Below are positions 26,185-36,039 of a stretch of DNA of 64,000 nucleotides, piece after piece. The translations under genes were made by a program, and so were the position numbers. This stretch comes from Mesorhizobium sp. Root157 (GTDB taxonomy: Bacteria > Pseudomonadota > Alphaproteobacteria > Rhizobiales > Rhizobiaceae), in assembly GCF_001427385.1 (NCBI RefSeq), contig NZ_LMGJ01000034.1:148910-212909 (forward strand). Reading direction: 5' to 3'. The notes under the pieces were generated by a model, which saw only the letters and a program-made list of their open reading frames with translations, had not been told where the DNA came from and did not search any database. Every line of letters begins with the position of its first letter. Position 1 is the stretch's first letter.

Positions 26185-27246
26185 CTATTGGGCCGCGGCT
26201 TTGCCAAGGCGCTCGCCAGCATAGCTGCCGTCGCGGATCGGTCGCCACCACCATTCGTTGGCGAGATACCAGTCGATGGTTTTGGAGAGGCCGCTGTCAA
26301 AACTCTCCTCGGCCCGCCAGCCGAGTTCGCGCTCGATCTTGGAACAGTCGATGGCGTAACGGCGGTCGTGGCCAGGACGGTCGGTGACGAAATTGATCAG
26401 GTCGCGATAACGCCCTTTGATGCGAGGGCGCTTTTCATCAAGAAGGTCGCAAATCGTCTCAACCACTGACAGGTTCGTGCGCTCTGCCCGTCCTCCAATA
26501 TTGTAGTTCTCGCCGACCCGGCCCTTGGTCGCGACAAGGGCGAGTGCCCGCGCGTGGTCTTCGACATAGAGCCAGTCGCGCACATTGGCGCCGGCCCCGT
26601 AAACGGGAAGAGGCTCGCCGTGCAGCGCGTTGAGGATGACCAGTGGGATCAGCTTTTCCGGAAAATGGAAGGGCCCGTAGTTGTTCGAGCAGTTGGAGAG
26701 CACGATCGGCAGGCCATAGGTTTCGTGCCAGGCGCGCACCAGATGGTCGGAAGACGCTTTCGAAGCCGAATAGGGCGAGGATGGCGCGTAGGGTGTTTCC
26801 TCGGTGAAGATGCCGCTGTCGAAGGGAAGGTCGCCGAACACCTCGTCGGTCGAGATATGATGGAAGCGGAATTTTTCCCGGCGATCCGGGGGCAGGTCGC
26901 GCCAGTAGGCGAGGGAGGCATTGAGCAGGCGGAAGGTTCCAACGATGTTCGTCTCGATGAAGGCCGCCGGCCCGTCGATGGAACGGTCGACATGGCTCTC
27001 CGCCGCAAGATGCATGACGGCGTCGATATTTTCGTGTCCCATCAGTTCGACAAGGCTCTTGTCATCGCAGATGTCGATCTGCCGGAATCGATAATTCGGG
27101 CGGTTCTCTATGGAGCGTAGCGAAGCCAGGTTGCCCGCATAGGTCAGTTTGTCGACATTGATGACGGTGTTGGCATCGTCGGCGACGAGATGGCGGCAGA
27201 CTGCCGAGCCGATGAAGCCGGCACCGCCGGTTACCAGGACCTTCAT
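26185..27246 (-). CDS. rfbB: dTDP-glucose 4,6-dehydratase RmlB
   Basis: 353 residues, the standard length. [16 protein letters not shown] binds [18 protein letters not shown] and the catalytic [11 protein letters not shown] and [13 protein letters not shown] segments are all intact. It converts dTDP-glucose to the 4-keto-6-deoxy intermediate. The start overlaps the rmlC stop by four bases (ATGA). Confidence 0.97.
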   Translation of the reverse strand: MKVLVTGGAGFIGSAVCRHLVADDANTVINVDKLTYAGNLASLRSIENRPNYRFRQIDICDDKSLVELMGHENIDAVMHLAAESHVDRSIDGPAAFIETNIVGTFRLLNASLAYWRDLPPDRREKFRFHHISTDEVFGDLPFDSGIFTEETPYAPSSPYSASKASSDHLVRAWHETYGLPIVLSNCSNNYGPFHFPEKLIPLVILNALHGEPLPVYGAGANVRDWLYVEDHARALALVATKGRVGENYNIGGRAERTNLSVVETICDLLDEKRPRIKGRYRDLINFVTDRPGHDRRYAIDCSKIERELGWRAEESFDSGLSKTIDWYLANEWWWRPIRDGSYAGERLGKAAAQ

Positions 27247-27821
27247 TTCAGCGCTCCTTCCGGCGAATACTGGAAAACGTCGGCCATGGCCAATACTGGC
27301 GCAGCGCGGTCTTTTTCAGACAATTGCACACCAGCAATGTCCACTGGCCATTGGATGCCGATTTGTGGGTCGTCGAAACGGATCGAGCGGTCCTGTTCGG
27401 GCGCGTAATAGTCGGTGACCTTGTAGATCACCTCGGTATCAGGTTCGAGCGTGACGAAGCCGTGTGCAAACCCCGCCGGTACAAGGATCTGGTTCCATTT
27501 CTGCGTGGAAAGCTCGATGCCCACCCATTTGGCGAATGTGGGGGAGCCGTGCCGGATGTCTACCGCCACATCGAATACGCGCCCACGCGTCACCCGCACA
27601 AGCTTGTCTTGCGCCCGGGGTGGCAACTGATAGTGCAGGCCCCGCAAAACACCGGCAGCGGCTGAGAAGGAGTGGTTGTCCTGCACGAAACCAAGGGTGA
27701 CACCCGCCTCGGCGAAGGCGCGGGCATTGTAGGTTTCGGAGAAAAAGCCACGGTCGTCGCCGAATTTGCGCGGCGCTATTTCCAGAACACCGTCGAGCCC
27801 GAGCGGCCTGATCTCAAGCAT
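27243..27821 (-). CDS. rfbC: dTDP-4-dehydrorhamnose 3,5-epimerase RmlC
   Basis: 192 residues from the ATG at 27821. The cupin fold shows in [30 protein letters not shown] (with the catalytic His) and [20 protein letters not shown]. It overlaps the rmlA stop by eight bases and rmlB by four, so the three are translationally coupled. Confidence 0.96.
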   Translation of the reverse strand: MLEIRPLGLDGVLEIAPRKFGDDRGFFSETYNARAFAEAGVTLGFVQDNHSFSAAAGVLRGLHYQLPPRAQDKLVRVTRGRVFDVAVDIRHGSPTFAKWVGIELSTQKWNQILVPAGFAHGFVTLEPDTEVIYKVTDYYAPEQDRSIRFDDPQIGIQWPVDIAGVQLSEKDRAAPVLAMADVFQYSPEGALK

Positions 27822-28695
27822 TGGCGGTCTCCCCAGCCCGGCGGCGCAGATAGGCGCCATATTCGGTCTTGCCAAGCTTGTCCGCGCGGGCAAGCAGTTG
27901 CCCGACCGAAAGCCAACCACGATCGAAGGCGATTTCCTCAGGGCACATGACCTTGATCCCCTGGCGGTGTTCGATGGTGCGCACGAAGGACGACGCTTCA
28001 TGCAAGCTCTCATGCGTTCCCGTGTCGAGCCAGGCATAGCCACGCCCAAGCTTGCAGACATGAAGGTCGCCGCGTTCGAGATAGGCCCGGTTCACGTCGG
28101 TGATTTCGAGTTCCCCGCGCGCAGAGGGGCGGATCGAGGCGGCAATATCGAGCACGTCGTTGTCGTAGAAATAAAGCCCGGTCACGGCCCAGTTCGACTT
28201 TGGCTTCACCGGCTTTTCCTCCAGCGATTTCGCCAATCCGTCGGTGCCGTCGAATTCGACCACGCCATAGCGCTGCGGATCGTCCACGTGGTAGGCGAAC
28301 ACGGTAGCTCCGGCCTTGCGGGCCACCGCCTCGCGAAGTGTCGCGGAGAAGCCGGCGCCATAGAATATGTTGTCGCCCAGAATGAGTGCTGCGGGACTGT
28401 CACCGACGAAGTCGCGTCCGATCACGAACGCTTCGGCCAACCCGTTCGGATGCGCTTGCTCGGCGTAGGAAAGGGTGACGCCGAAATCTGTTCCGTCACC
28501 CAGCAATTCGCGGAATTGTGGCAGATCGCGCGGTGTCGAAATCACCAGTATATCCCTGATTCCTGCCAACATGAGCGTGGCGAGCGGATAGTAGATCATT
28601 GGCTTGTCGAATACCGGCAGAAGTTGCTTGGATGTAGCAATCGTAACAGGATAAAGACGCGTTCCGCTGCCGCCTGCCAGAATTATGCCTTTCAT
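27814..28695 (-). CDS. rfbA: Glucose-1-phosphate thymidylyltransferase RmlA
   Basis: 293 residues from the ATG at 28695 (an in-frame start three codons upstream also exists). [17 protein letters not shown] is the nucleotidyltransferase signature; [15 protein letters not shown] and [10 protein letters not shown] complete the active site. It makes dTDP-glucose, the first step of dTDP-L-rhamnose synthesis, and is normally feedback-inhibited by the product. It heads the four-gene rml run. Confidence 0.97.
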   Translation of the reverse strand: MKGIILAGGSGTRLYPVTIATSKQLLPVFDKPMIYYPLATLMLAGIRDILVISTPRDLPQFRELLGDGTDFGVTLSYAEQAHPNGLAEAFVIGRDFVGDSPAALILGDNIFYGAGFSATLREAVARKAGATVFAYHVDDPQRYGVVEFDGTDGLAKSLEEKPVKPKSNWAVTGLYFYDNDVLDIAASIRPSARGELEITDVNRAYLERGDLHVCKLGRGYAWLDTGTHESLHEASSFVRTIEHRQGIKVMCPEEIAFDRGWLSVGQLLARADKLGKTEYGAYLRRRAGETANA

Positions 28696-28891
28696 GAACG
28701 TCACCTTTAGTACGGGTTACTATGTGCCAGAACGGTCGAATCCGTCGATATTGATGCGCATAGCTTTACGCGCAAGATCGTCAAACGAGGCATTCTGTTA
28801 TATAGTCCAATTGTGGCTGCTGCGGCATCTCATAAGAGTAGATCGGCTTGATCTATCGTATCGGTCCATCAGCCTGGCGGTCATGAATCCG
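28696..28891. promoter_or_regulatory. Likely promoter region of the rml operon
   Basis: 196 bases of visibly lower GC between the GT2 gene and rmlA. Its AT-richness (for example CTGTTATATAGTCCAATTGT near 28795) suits a promoter, but no exact box is claimed. Confidence 0.4.
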
Positions 28892-29824
28892 TTACCATTT
28901 GCCCAGCAAGGCCGCGATTAAAAGCGATAAATCCCCGAAGTAGGTCTGTCGATACAAACCCAGTCTATAAAGGCCAACTGCCCGTGCAAGCATGTTCCTT
29001 TTGTGTCGCAATGCGGTAAAGGCGGAAATCGTGGACAGGTTTTGTGCGGGTATGGCTACCTCCAGCCGTTGAAGCGCTGCGAGATTTCCGTCGATCCAGG
29101 ATGAAAAGCGACCCTTTAGCAAGAGGTGGGTTCGAAACAAGCGCGCCTTCATGGATGAATTTTCGCCAATGACGTTGCTGCCATGCTGGCGATATTTCAC
29201 AAACGGCGTGGGATCGTAAATCGTTGTGCCGCCACATGCGCAAACAGCCAGATATGTCCACCAATCGTGGCTGGCTACGCGGATATCCTCACCGGCCATT
29301 TGCAATATGTTGCGTGCCGCCCTGTTGATGACAGTGGTGTTTCCGCCGCCGATACTTTGCACCAAGGCGTTCTCCAGCGATGGCTTGCGAGCGAAAAGCG
29401 GTGATGCTCCGACCGACCGCCCGCCAGTATCAGCAATGGTAACCCGGCCAAAATATGCCGCCGGCTGGGCAGAAAATCCGGACAGCGCTTTGACAGCCGC
29501 TTCCAGCTTGTGCTCGAGCCAGATGTCGTCCTGATCGCAGAATGCAAAATAGTCAGCTTCAATATTGGGGTTGCAAGCCAGCGAAAGAAAATTGGCGACA
29601 AAGCCTTTGCCAGGTCCCTTCATTACATGGACCTGGTCATGGTGGCCTGTGTTCGCAAACCGCTCGATCTGTGTCAGAGTGGCATCACTGGAGCCGTCGT
29701 CTGAAATCCATAACGACCAGTTCCTATGGCTTTGGGCGCTAATGGACGCCAACTGCTCGGCGATGAATTTCTCACCGTTCCAAGAGGCCAAAAGAATAGC
29801 AACATGTTGTTCTTGAAGTGGCAA
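28892..29824 (-). CDS. Family 2 glycosyltransferase
   Basis: 310 residues. The GT-A start HVAILLASWNGEKFIAEQLA and DDGSSDATLTQIERF bind the nucleotide; FCDQDDIWLEHKLEAA has the DxD-like metal site; a later SHDWWTYLAVCACGG fits the acceptor loop. The length and pattern resemble rhamnosyltransferases of O-antigen loci, which fits the adjacent rml operon, but the sugar is not certain. Base composition is lower than the core genome. Confidence 0.85.
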   Translation of the reverse strand: MPLQEQHVAILLASWNGEKFIAEQLASISAQSHRNWSLWISDDGSSDATLTQIERFANTGHHDQVHVMKGPGKGFVANFLSLACNPNIEADYFAFCDQDDIWLEHKLEAAVKALSGFSAQPAAYFGRVTIADTGGRSVGASPLFARKPSLENALVQSIGGGNTTVINRAARNILQMAGEDIRVASHDWWTYLAVCACGGTTIYDPTPFVKYRQHGSNVIGENSSMKARLFRTHLLLKGRFSSWIDGNLAALQRLEVAIPAQNLSTISAFTALRHKRNMLARAVGLYRLGLYRQTYFGDLSLLIAALLGKW

Positions 29825-30161
29825 CAGGATTTCCGCGTTTATTTCTTCAATACGATCTTATCGCAATTGGTTCGAAACGACAGTTATCGACAATGATTCT
29901 TGTTCTCAAATACAGGTCGGACCTTCCAATCATGAACGTTTAATCGCACTGCGGATTTGCGAGCGGCAGTGCTTTGCTGTAAAATTTGGATTTGACAAAT
30001 CAACCGGCGAAAGACGTGGCCCTTTTGATCGGCGCAAGCGGCCTCATTGAGGCGACTATGGCCGAAATGGTTGCGCATTTGTGGTCAAATTTGATTACAG
30101 ACGACGTGAAGGGCAGACTGGCTTGGGACTTCCCAGGATCGGACACCGTCCAACAGGTGCC
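29825..30161. other. AT-richer intergenic gap
   Basis: 337 bases between the glycosyltransferase and the end of the secretion operon. No gene, repeat or RNA is recognised. It includes the upstream region of the GT2 gene, so a promoter is expected. The composition change makes it a possible junction between two acquired blocks. Confidence 0.4.
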
Positions 30162-31499
30162 TCACCTCTCGGTGAAGGCGCGCGCCATGCTTTCGCGGAT
30201 CGGCTTGGTCAGGTAGTCGAGGAAGGTGCGTTCCGCCGTCTCGATCATCACTTCTGCCGGCATGCCTGGCGTCGCCGTGAAGCCGGGAATCCTTGCCAGT
30301 TCGCTTGGCGGAAGCCGGACGCGGGCGAGATATACCTCGCTGTTCGGCATCGTCGCATCGGTCAGGGCATCGGCTGATACATAGTAGACGTCACCGTTGA
30401 GCACGGGGGTCGTTCGGCGGTTCAGCGCCACCAGGCGGACGGTCGCCTTCTGCCCGGGCTTCACGGCGTCGATGTCCTTGCGCTGGATTTGCGTTTCGAT
30501 GATCAAAGGCACGTCCGAGGGGAGGATTTCGAGGATTTTCTTGCCGCTTTCGATGACGCCGCCGGCGGTGTGATAGTACATGCGCACCACAGTACCGGTG
30601 ACGGGGGCGTTGATGGTCGAGCGGCGCAGCAGATTCTGCGCCTGTCTGGCCTCTTCGCGAACCGCATCGAGATCGCCTTGCGCGACCTGCAGTTCATCCA
30701 GGGATTTCTGGTTCAACTCGGCCACCGTCTGAGCGATCTGCTGGTCGAATTTCTGCACCTGGGCCTGGGTTTCGGAAACTTCGGAATCCAGGCGTCCGAT
30801 CTGGCCATCGGCATCGGCCATGGCGCGCTGTATGGCATTTACCTCTGTCTTGCGGATCAATCCTTCCGCCAGCAACTGCATCTTGCCGGCATATTCGTCT
30901 TTCAGAAAGGTTCGTTGCTCAATCATCGATTGCTTTTGCCGTTCAAAGCCTTCGATGCGGAATTTCAGCGATTCCATGTTCTGCCTGAGCAGGCCGATCT
31001 CGCTATCCACCCTGCTTTTGGCCAATTGGAAATTCGCCATCTGACCGTCGACAATCGAGCGGATATCGCTGTCACTGCGGTTCTTTTCAATGATCGGGGG
31101 GAATGCGACATCGGTACCGCCAGCCACCTGGGCCTGCAGGCGCGCAACGTTCGCTTCAAGGCGCGCCTGGCGCAGGAACAGTTGTCGTTGCTTCACCTGC
31201 GCCACGATGCCGTCGAGGCGGATCAACGGCTGGCCGGCGGTTACATGGTCACCTTCGCTGACCAGAAGTTCTTGTATGATGCCGCCCTCCAGGTGCTGGA
31301 CGACCTTGTTCTCGCCGGTCGCCACGAAGCTGCCGGCGCTTATCACCGCTGCCGCCAGCGGGGCGGTGGCGGCCCATGTGCCGAAGCCGCCAAAAGCCAC
31401 CGCTACCAACAGCAATCCGAATATGACGTGCTTGCGGATCGAACGCGGCACATCGCCATACCATTCGATGTCATGGACGTGGGCGACGCTGATGCTCAT
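30162..31499 (-). CDS. HlyD-family type I secretion adaptor (PrsE-like)
   Basis: 445 residues. One membrane segment at about residues 28-50 (HVIFGLLLVAVAFGGFGTW), a lipoyl/hairpin start (GENKVVQHLEGGIIQELLVS), a long coiled-coil hairpin (residues 115-290) and the C-terminal beta-barrel (NAPVTGTVVRMYYHTAGGVI, then GMPAEVMI). It spans the periplasm between the ABC exporter and an outer-membrane TolC. No TolC gene is in the window. The ATG overlaps the exporter stop by four bases. Confidence 0.93.
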   Translation of the reverse strand: MSISVAHVHDIEWYGDVPRSIRKHVIFGLLLVAVAFGGFGTWAATAPLAAAVISAGSFVATGENKVVQHLEGGIIQELLVSEGDHVTAGQPLIRLDGIVAQVKQRQLFLRQARLEANVARLQAQVAGGTDVAFPPIIEKNRSDSDIRSIVDGQMANFQLAKSRVDSEIGLLRQNMESLKFRIEGFERQKQSMIEQRTFLKDEYAGKMQLLAEGLIRKTEVNAIQRAMADADGQIGRLDSEVSETQAQVQKFDQQIAQTVAELNQKSLDELQVAQGDLDAVREEARQAQNLLRRSTINAPVTGTVVRMYYHTAGGVIESGKKILEILPSDVPLIIETQIQRKDIDAVKPGQKATVRLVALNRRTTPVLNGDVYYVSADALTDATMPNSEVYLARVRLPPSELARIPGFTATPGMPAEVMIETAERTFLDYLTKPIRESMARAFTER

Positions 31500-33787
31500 T
31501 GGGCAGCCTGTTGAACGACATTTGTGGTGTTTTGAATGGCTTGTGCCTTTTGGTCAGGCAGATTGTTGCGGGCGTTGGCCGCGTTGTACGGCGCCAGCGC
31601 CTTCAGAACGTCTTGGCGAACGCCGAACATCGAAACGGCTCCATTGGAGAGAAGCAGGATCTTGTCGACACCGTTGAGCAGCGACGGACGCTGGGTGATG
31701 GTGATGACGGTGATCTTTTCCTTCTTGGCATGGTCCAGGGCGCGAAGCAGTGCCGCATCACCGGCGCCGTCAAGGTTGGAGTTCGGCTCGTCCAGCACGA
31801 CCAGATGGGGACTGCCGAAGAACGCGCGCGCTAGCGCAATGCGCTGCTTTTGCCCACCTGACAGGGGCGAGCCGTCGGAGGCGACGATCGTTTCGTAGCC
31901 TTGGGCAAAGCTCGAAATCAGTTCGTGAACGTCGGCCAGCATGGCGGCCTTGTAGATGTCGTCGTCGTCGGCATCATCGCGCATGCGGCCGATATTGGCC
32001 TTGATGGTGCCGGGAAACAGTTGCACATCCTGCGGCAGGTAGCCGATGTTTTCGCCAAACTGGCGCTGGTCCCAGTTCCTCAGGTCCATGAGATCGAGGC
32101 GCACACTGCCCGATGTCGGAAGGATCGAGCCGACCAGCATCTTGCCGAGCGTGGTCTTGCCCGCCCCGGAATCGCCGATGATCGCCAGCGATTCGCCCGG
32201 CGCGAGCGAAAACGTAATGCCGTTGAGAACGACGCGCTTGGTGCCCTGCGGAACGAAGAGCAGGCGTTCCACGTCCAGACGCCCCTGCGGCTTTGGTAGC
32301 TTCAGGCGCTCGAAGTTCAATGGCGAGGACTTGAGCAGCGTAGAAATGCGCTGATATGCGGAGCGCGTGTTGAGGAACTGGTGCCAGCCCTCAATGGCGC
32401 CTTCCACCGGAGCCAGCGCGCGGCCGGCAATGATCGAGGCGGCGATGACCATGCCGCCGGTCAATTGCCCTTCGATCGACAGATAGGCTCCCCAACCGAG
32501 CATCGCCACCTGGGTGAGCAAGCGCAAGGCCTTGGAGATCGAGGCCGAGATGACGTTGCGGTCCTGCGCGATGACTTGCGCCTTGAGGGAGCCCGCGGTG
32601 TCTTGCCCCCAGATCTTCACGGCCTCCGGAATCATCGCCAGCGCGTTGATGATCTGCGAGTTGCGCGACATCGAATCGAGATGGAGATTGGCCTTGCTCT
32701 GGAAATTGCCGGCTTCGTGGAAGGGTTGCGCGGTCATCTTCTGGTTGACGTAGGCGATGACCAGCAGCATCAGCGCCGATACCACGACGATGTAGCCGAG
32801 ATGCGGGTGAACGAGGAAAACGGCCAGCATGAACAGCGGGGCCAGCGGCGCATCCAGGAAAGACAGCAGCGTGCCGGACACCAGGAACGAGCGCAATTGC
32901 TGGAGGTCGCCCAGCGTCTGGTATTCGCGCCCGTTGCTATGCAAGGAAGCGCGTGCCGCAGCACCGAGGATCGGCGAACCGAGTTGAGCCGCCACCTCGA
33001 CCGCCGTGCGCATCAGGATGAAGCGGCGTACCGCATCCAGAACGGCGTTCAGGATCACGGCTCCGGCGATGATGATGGTCAGCATGACCAGGGTGTCGAC
33101 GGAACGGCTGGTCAGCACACGATCCGAAATCTGGAACAGATAGACGGGTATGGCCAGGACGAGGATGTTGGTGGCGAGCGTGAAACCCATCACCACCATG
33201 AGGTTCCGCCGCACCGCCAGAACGCCGGCCTTGAGGTTGTCAGCCAGATTGACCGGGCCAAGGCGGCGGTGGAAGACGTCTCCCTGCGCGCCTGCGTCGT
33301 TGCTTGCCTTCGGCAGCTTGGTCGCCAGCCGTGTTTCGGTGTTGTTGTTCGACAGCAGCGGCCCGGTATCGCCGTCTATCGACTTCAGCTGACCCGCCGA
33401 CACTGGTTGTTCGATGCTGGGTCTCTGGGGGCGTTCGAGTTCGGGCTCAGTTGCTGGTTCGCCGGAGAGAATTGTGGTGCGCGTTGCCCCGGTTTCGTTT
33501 TCGAGCTTCTGTGCAGGGCCAGGGTCGCTCACACCGGTCCGATCGTCCAATGGGGCGGTTTTATCCAAGTCCGGCGTTTTGGCCGGAGAGGAAATGGGCG
33601 TCGTCTCGGCCCGCAACTGCGCGGCCATCCTGTCGACTTCAGCCATCAGTTCATTGAATGGCGTGTCGAAGCCATTGAAACGAACCACACCTGGAGACAG
33701 GGCGGTGTCGTCGTCAGCCCGACCAGGATGGGCCGGGGCCGCACGGTTCACCGTCGCATCGCCAATATTACCAAAATACTGGTTCAT
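31496..33787 (-). CDS. Type I secretion ABC exporter (PrsD-like) with long N-terminal extension
   Basis: 763 residues, about 180 more than a usual PrsD/AprD exporter. Residues 1-190 are a hydrophilic, Pro/Glu/Thr-rich extension with no peptidase C39 catalytic residues. Residues 195-480 are the six-helix permease; residues 490-740 the ATPase with Walker A IIGDSGAGKTTLGKML, signature LSGGQKQRIALARA and Walker B LVVLDEPNSNLD. It lies between the adaptor gene (overlap four bases) and the 703-residue repeat protein (22-base gap), which marks that protein as a probable substrate. The extension might dock a substrate or bind a chaperone; that is a guess. Confidence 0.93.
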   Translation of the reverse strand: MNQYFGNIGDATVNRAAPAHPGRADDDTALSPGVVRFNGFDTPFNELMAEVDRMAAQLRAETTPISSPAKTPDLDKTAPLDDRTGVSDPGPAQKLENETGATRTTILSGEPATEPELERPQRPSIEQPVSAGQLKSIDGDTGPLLSNNNTETRLATKLPKASNDAGAQGDVFHRRLGPVNLADNLKAGVLAVRRNLMVVMGFTLATNILVLAIPVYLFQISDRVLTSRSVDTLVMLTIIIAGAVILNAVLDAVRRFILMRTAVEVAAQLGSPILGAAARASLHSNGREYQTLGDLQQLRSFLVSGTLLSFLDAPLAPLFMLAVFLVHPHLGYIVVVSALMLLVIAYVNQKMTAQPFHEAGNFQSKANLHLDSMSRNSQIINALAMIPEAVKIWGQDTAGSLKAQVIAQDRNVISASISKALRLLTQVAMLGWGAYLSIEGQLTGGMVIAASIIAGRALAPVEGAIEGWHQFLNTRSAYQRISTLLKSSPLNFERLKLPKPQGRLDVERLLFVPQGTKRVVLNGITFSLAPGESLAIIGDSGAGKTTLGKMLVGSILPTSGSVRLDLMDLRNWDQRQFGENIGYLPQDVQLFPGTIKANIGRMRDDADDDDIYKAAMLADVHELISSFAQGYETIVASDGSPLSGGQKQRIALARAFFGSPHLVVLDEPNSNLDGAGDAALLRALDHAKKEKITVITITQRPSLLNGVDKILLLSNGAVSMFGVRQDVLKALAPYNAANARNNLPDQKAQAIQNTTNVVQQAAQ

Positions 33788-33809
33788 GATTCCCCGGCGG
33801 GATGGTTGG

Positions 33810-35921
33810 TCATGTCACGACTGATTGCATGATGTCCGTGTGGGCCGGATGCATGCCGACATCGTCCTTGATGCCCATTTGGTGTTCCTGGCTCTGGTCA
33901 GGGGTGAGCATGTCATCGCTCAAGAAGGCCACGGCCTCGTTCACCAGTTGGTCGGGGCTTTTCACATCCGTACCGTTGTCGGTCCTGATGATGTCGGTTT
34001 GTACCAGGAGTTCATCGGAATATTGGCCGCCGCCATAGTAGATCGCCCCGCCTGGGCCAACATCGATTATCTGGGCCTGGTTCACCAGTACGTTGGATCC
34101 GGTGGTAATCGACCAGTTGGCATCCGAGGTCGGATTGACGCCTTGCATAGCCGCTGCGACCTGATCGGCGTCGCCGAGGATGTTGGTTTGCTGGATGTAC
34201 TGCAGATCATAGATACTGCCCGAAATGTAGAGCACGTGGAGCCCGGCAAGTCCGGCAAATGCGCTGTCGTTGAGCACGTCCGCTGACAGGACCTTGTTGC
34301 CGGCAGCAAATTCGTTGAGGGCGTTGTGGAACCCGTCGGGCATGCCATCGGTGTTGGCGGTGCCAATGTTGGTAATCCTGGCCTCGTTCCACAAAAGGTT
34401 GTCGCTGGTGGATACCGCGCCCGGGCCGGAGGTCTGGAAGCCGCTCACGCCGCCAACGATGTCGTCGTCGAGCATGATGTTCTTCTGGAGGATGATGTTG
34501 GCGTTGTAGTAGTTGCCGCCGATCAGGATCAGGTCGAAATATTTGCCGAGATCGAAGATCGAGAGGCTGTTGAAGGTCTGATTGGCGCCGGTTCCCACCA
34601 TCGAGGTTACGCCGGCTGACGACGATGCGACGACCGTGTCGTTGTCGATGACGAAATTGAGCTGCTGGAGCCAGTTCAGCGAAATGAAATCGCCGGTTAT
34701 TTCGGTGACCGCCCAGGCCTTCGGGAAAACGGGCGTGCCGGCGCCAGAGGGCTCATCTGTACCGGTGTTCAGTTCGACGTGTTCCATCGAAGCTATGTTG
34801 AAGGCTGTGGTGCCGTCAGGCGGGCAATTCCAGCCCGACATGCTGGCGCCGACTGAATCGGCATCGCTCCAGGCATTTATCTGGACGATGAGGTTCAGCG
34901 AAATATGATCCCCGGCGATGGCAAAGACATGGCCTTCCAGGGTGTCGCTAACCAGCGTAGCCGAATTTACCAGCACATTGAGACCCGTGCTGATCTCCAC
35001 CGACGCGGTGACGGCGATGCTGCCTTGGCCGTGCACGACCTGGCCGGTCGCGGTGGACCCGGTTTGCCAACTGCCGTTGCTCGCTTCGGGGGCCGCTTCC
35101 GGCGGGGTATCCTCGACCAGAGGCGATGCGGCGGGAAGATAATCATCCAGCTTCGGGGCTTCGTCGGTGGCCGTACCGTTGACGTAAACCGTATCTTCGG
35201 CAGGCGTCACGGCGGTCACCTGGGTTGCGGTGGACGTGCCGTCACCATTGTCGACGATCGTTTGGGAAGATCCAGCTTCGCCGGCTTGTTGTCCGCTTTC
35301 CAGACCGGCCAGGAAGTCGTGGATGGAATCCGCCGATGTCGTGATGAACGTGCCGATGTCCTGCGACGATCCAGGCAGGCTGCCAGCCAGTATCGGCATG
35401 GCTTGCGACGCTTGATCCACCAGTTCCTGGAGCGAGGTTTGGGGCGTGCCGATCTGCTCGAACACTGCATCGCTGCCGCCGACATTGACGAAGTCGTTGT
35501 CGGATAGGTGGTTGGTCTGCGAAACGATGCTGGCTACCGAACCAGGCGGCTGGGGATCGATGATCTTCAGCGAGGAACTGGCGTGATGGAGGAAGACGGG
35601 CGGGACGTAGCCTGGATAAATGACCGGCTGCATCTGTGCCGATATGGGGATTTCCGGGGCTGCGTAAAGCGGCTCATGGTGAGCGACATATGGCTCGATG
35701 GAGTTCGGGGCCGGAACATAGTGGATTCCCGGCTCGGGGTTATCCAGCGCATAGGGCGCATCGAACTTTATCTGAACAGGCTCGTCCGAAGGGGGAGCCT
35801 CATCATGTGCGCGCCGTGCGACGAATTCCAGATAGTCGTCGCGCATCCGCGCTTGTTCGGCCGCAATCTGAAACAGCCCGATGAAATGGGCGATTGAATC
35901 AGTGACTTTGTCCAATAGCAC
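33810..35921 (-). CDS. Large repeat protein, presumptive type I secretion substrate
   Basis: 703 residues from GTG 35921, supported by GAGGAAC upstream. No signal peptide. Residues 1-130 are Pro/His-rich; residues 130-300 are Ala/Asp-rich and disordered-looking. Residues about 305-655 contain some five tandem units of 55-95 residues. Each runs roughly N-x-L-x-N-x-A-x-I..., then a GD or GG turn, then Q-x-N followed by D-x-D-x-V. Clear copies of the second half are IVQINAWSDADSV (345-357), LQQLNFVIDNDTV (418-430), ILQKNIMLDDDIV (477-489) and IQQTNILGDADQV (576-588), with an outlier at 132-144. This is not the GGxGxDxxx RTX pattern. Acidic Asp pairs could bind calcium. I do not recognise the family. 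Confidence 0.85.
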   Translation of the reverse strand: MLLDKVTDSIAHFIGLFQIAAEQARMRDDYLEFVARRAHDEAPPSDEPVQIKFDAPYALDNPEPGIHYVPAPNSIEPYVAHHEPLYAAPEIPISAQMQPVIYPGYVPPVFLHHASSSLKIIDPQPPGSVASIVSQTNHLSDNDFVNVGGSDAVFEQIGTPQTSLQELVDQASQAMPILAGSLPGSSQDIGTFITTSADSIHDFLAGLESGQQAGEAGSSQTIVDNGDGTSTATQVTAVTPAEDTVYVNGTATDEAPKLDDYLPAASPLVEDTPPEAAPEASNGSWQTGSTATGQVVHGQGSIAVTASVEISTGLNVLVNSATLVSDTLEGHVFAIAGDHISLNLIVQINAWSDADSVGASMSGWNCPPDGTTAFNIASMEHVELNTGTDEPSGAGTPVFPKAWAVTEITGDFISLNWLQQLNFVIDNDTVVASSSAGVTSMVGTGANQTFNSLSIFDLGKYFDLILIGGNYYNANIILQKNIMLDDDIVGGVSGFQTSGPGAVSTSDNLLWNEARITNIGTANTDGMPDGFHNALNEFAAGNKVLSADVLNDSAFAGLAGLHVLYISGSIYDLQYIQQTNILGDADQVAAAMQGVNPTSDANWSITTGSNVLVNQAQIIDVGPGGAIYYGGGQYSDELLVQTDIIRTDNGTDVKSPDQLVNEAVAFLSDDMLTPDQSQEHQMGIKDDVGMHPAHTDIMQSVVT
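33957..35009 (-). repeat. Protein-level tandem repeats (Q-x-N...D-x-D units) in the 703-residue protein
   Basis: About five degenerate units of 60-98 residues, spaced by the Q-x-N anchors at residues 346, 419, 479, 577 and 640. They are conserved only at the protein level and have diverged in DNA, which points to old duplication kept by selection. The last unit (VQTDIIRTDNGTDV) is weakest. Confidence 0.7.
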
Positions 35922-35981
35922 GGTCTCGTTCCTCGATGTTGCTTGGCTTCCCGGTGAACGAAGATTGGCTGTGATGGAAAT

Positions 35982-36007
35982 GGCTACGCGGGAAATCCCG
36001 CGTAGCC
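35982..36007 (-). terminator. Perfect 12-bp hairpin between the two secreted-protein genes
   Basis: GGCTACGCGGGA at 35982-35993 is perfectly complementary to TCCCGCGTAGCC at 35996-36007 with a two-base centre. It lies 33 bases beyond the stop of the 628-residue gene, on the minus strand. Its strong GC stem suits a terminator or attenuator that would uncouple the abundant Gly-rich gene from the exporter operon. Confidence 0.75.
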
Positions 36008-36039
36008 GTTTTCAATTTTCCGCTTGCGCGGATATGGCA

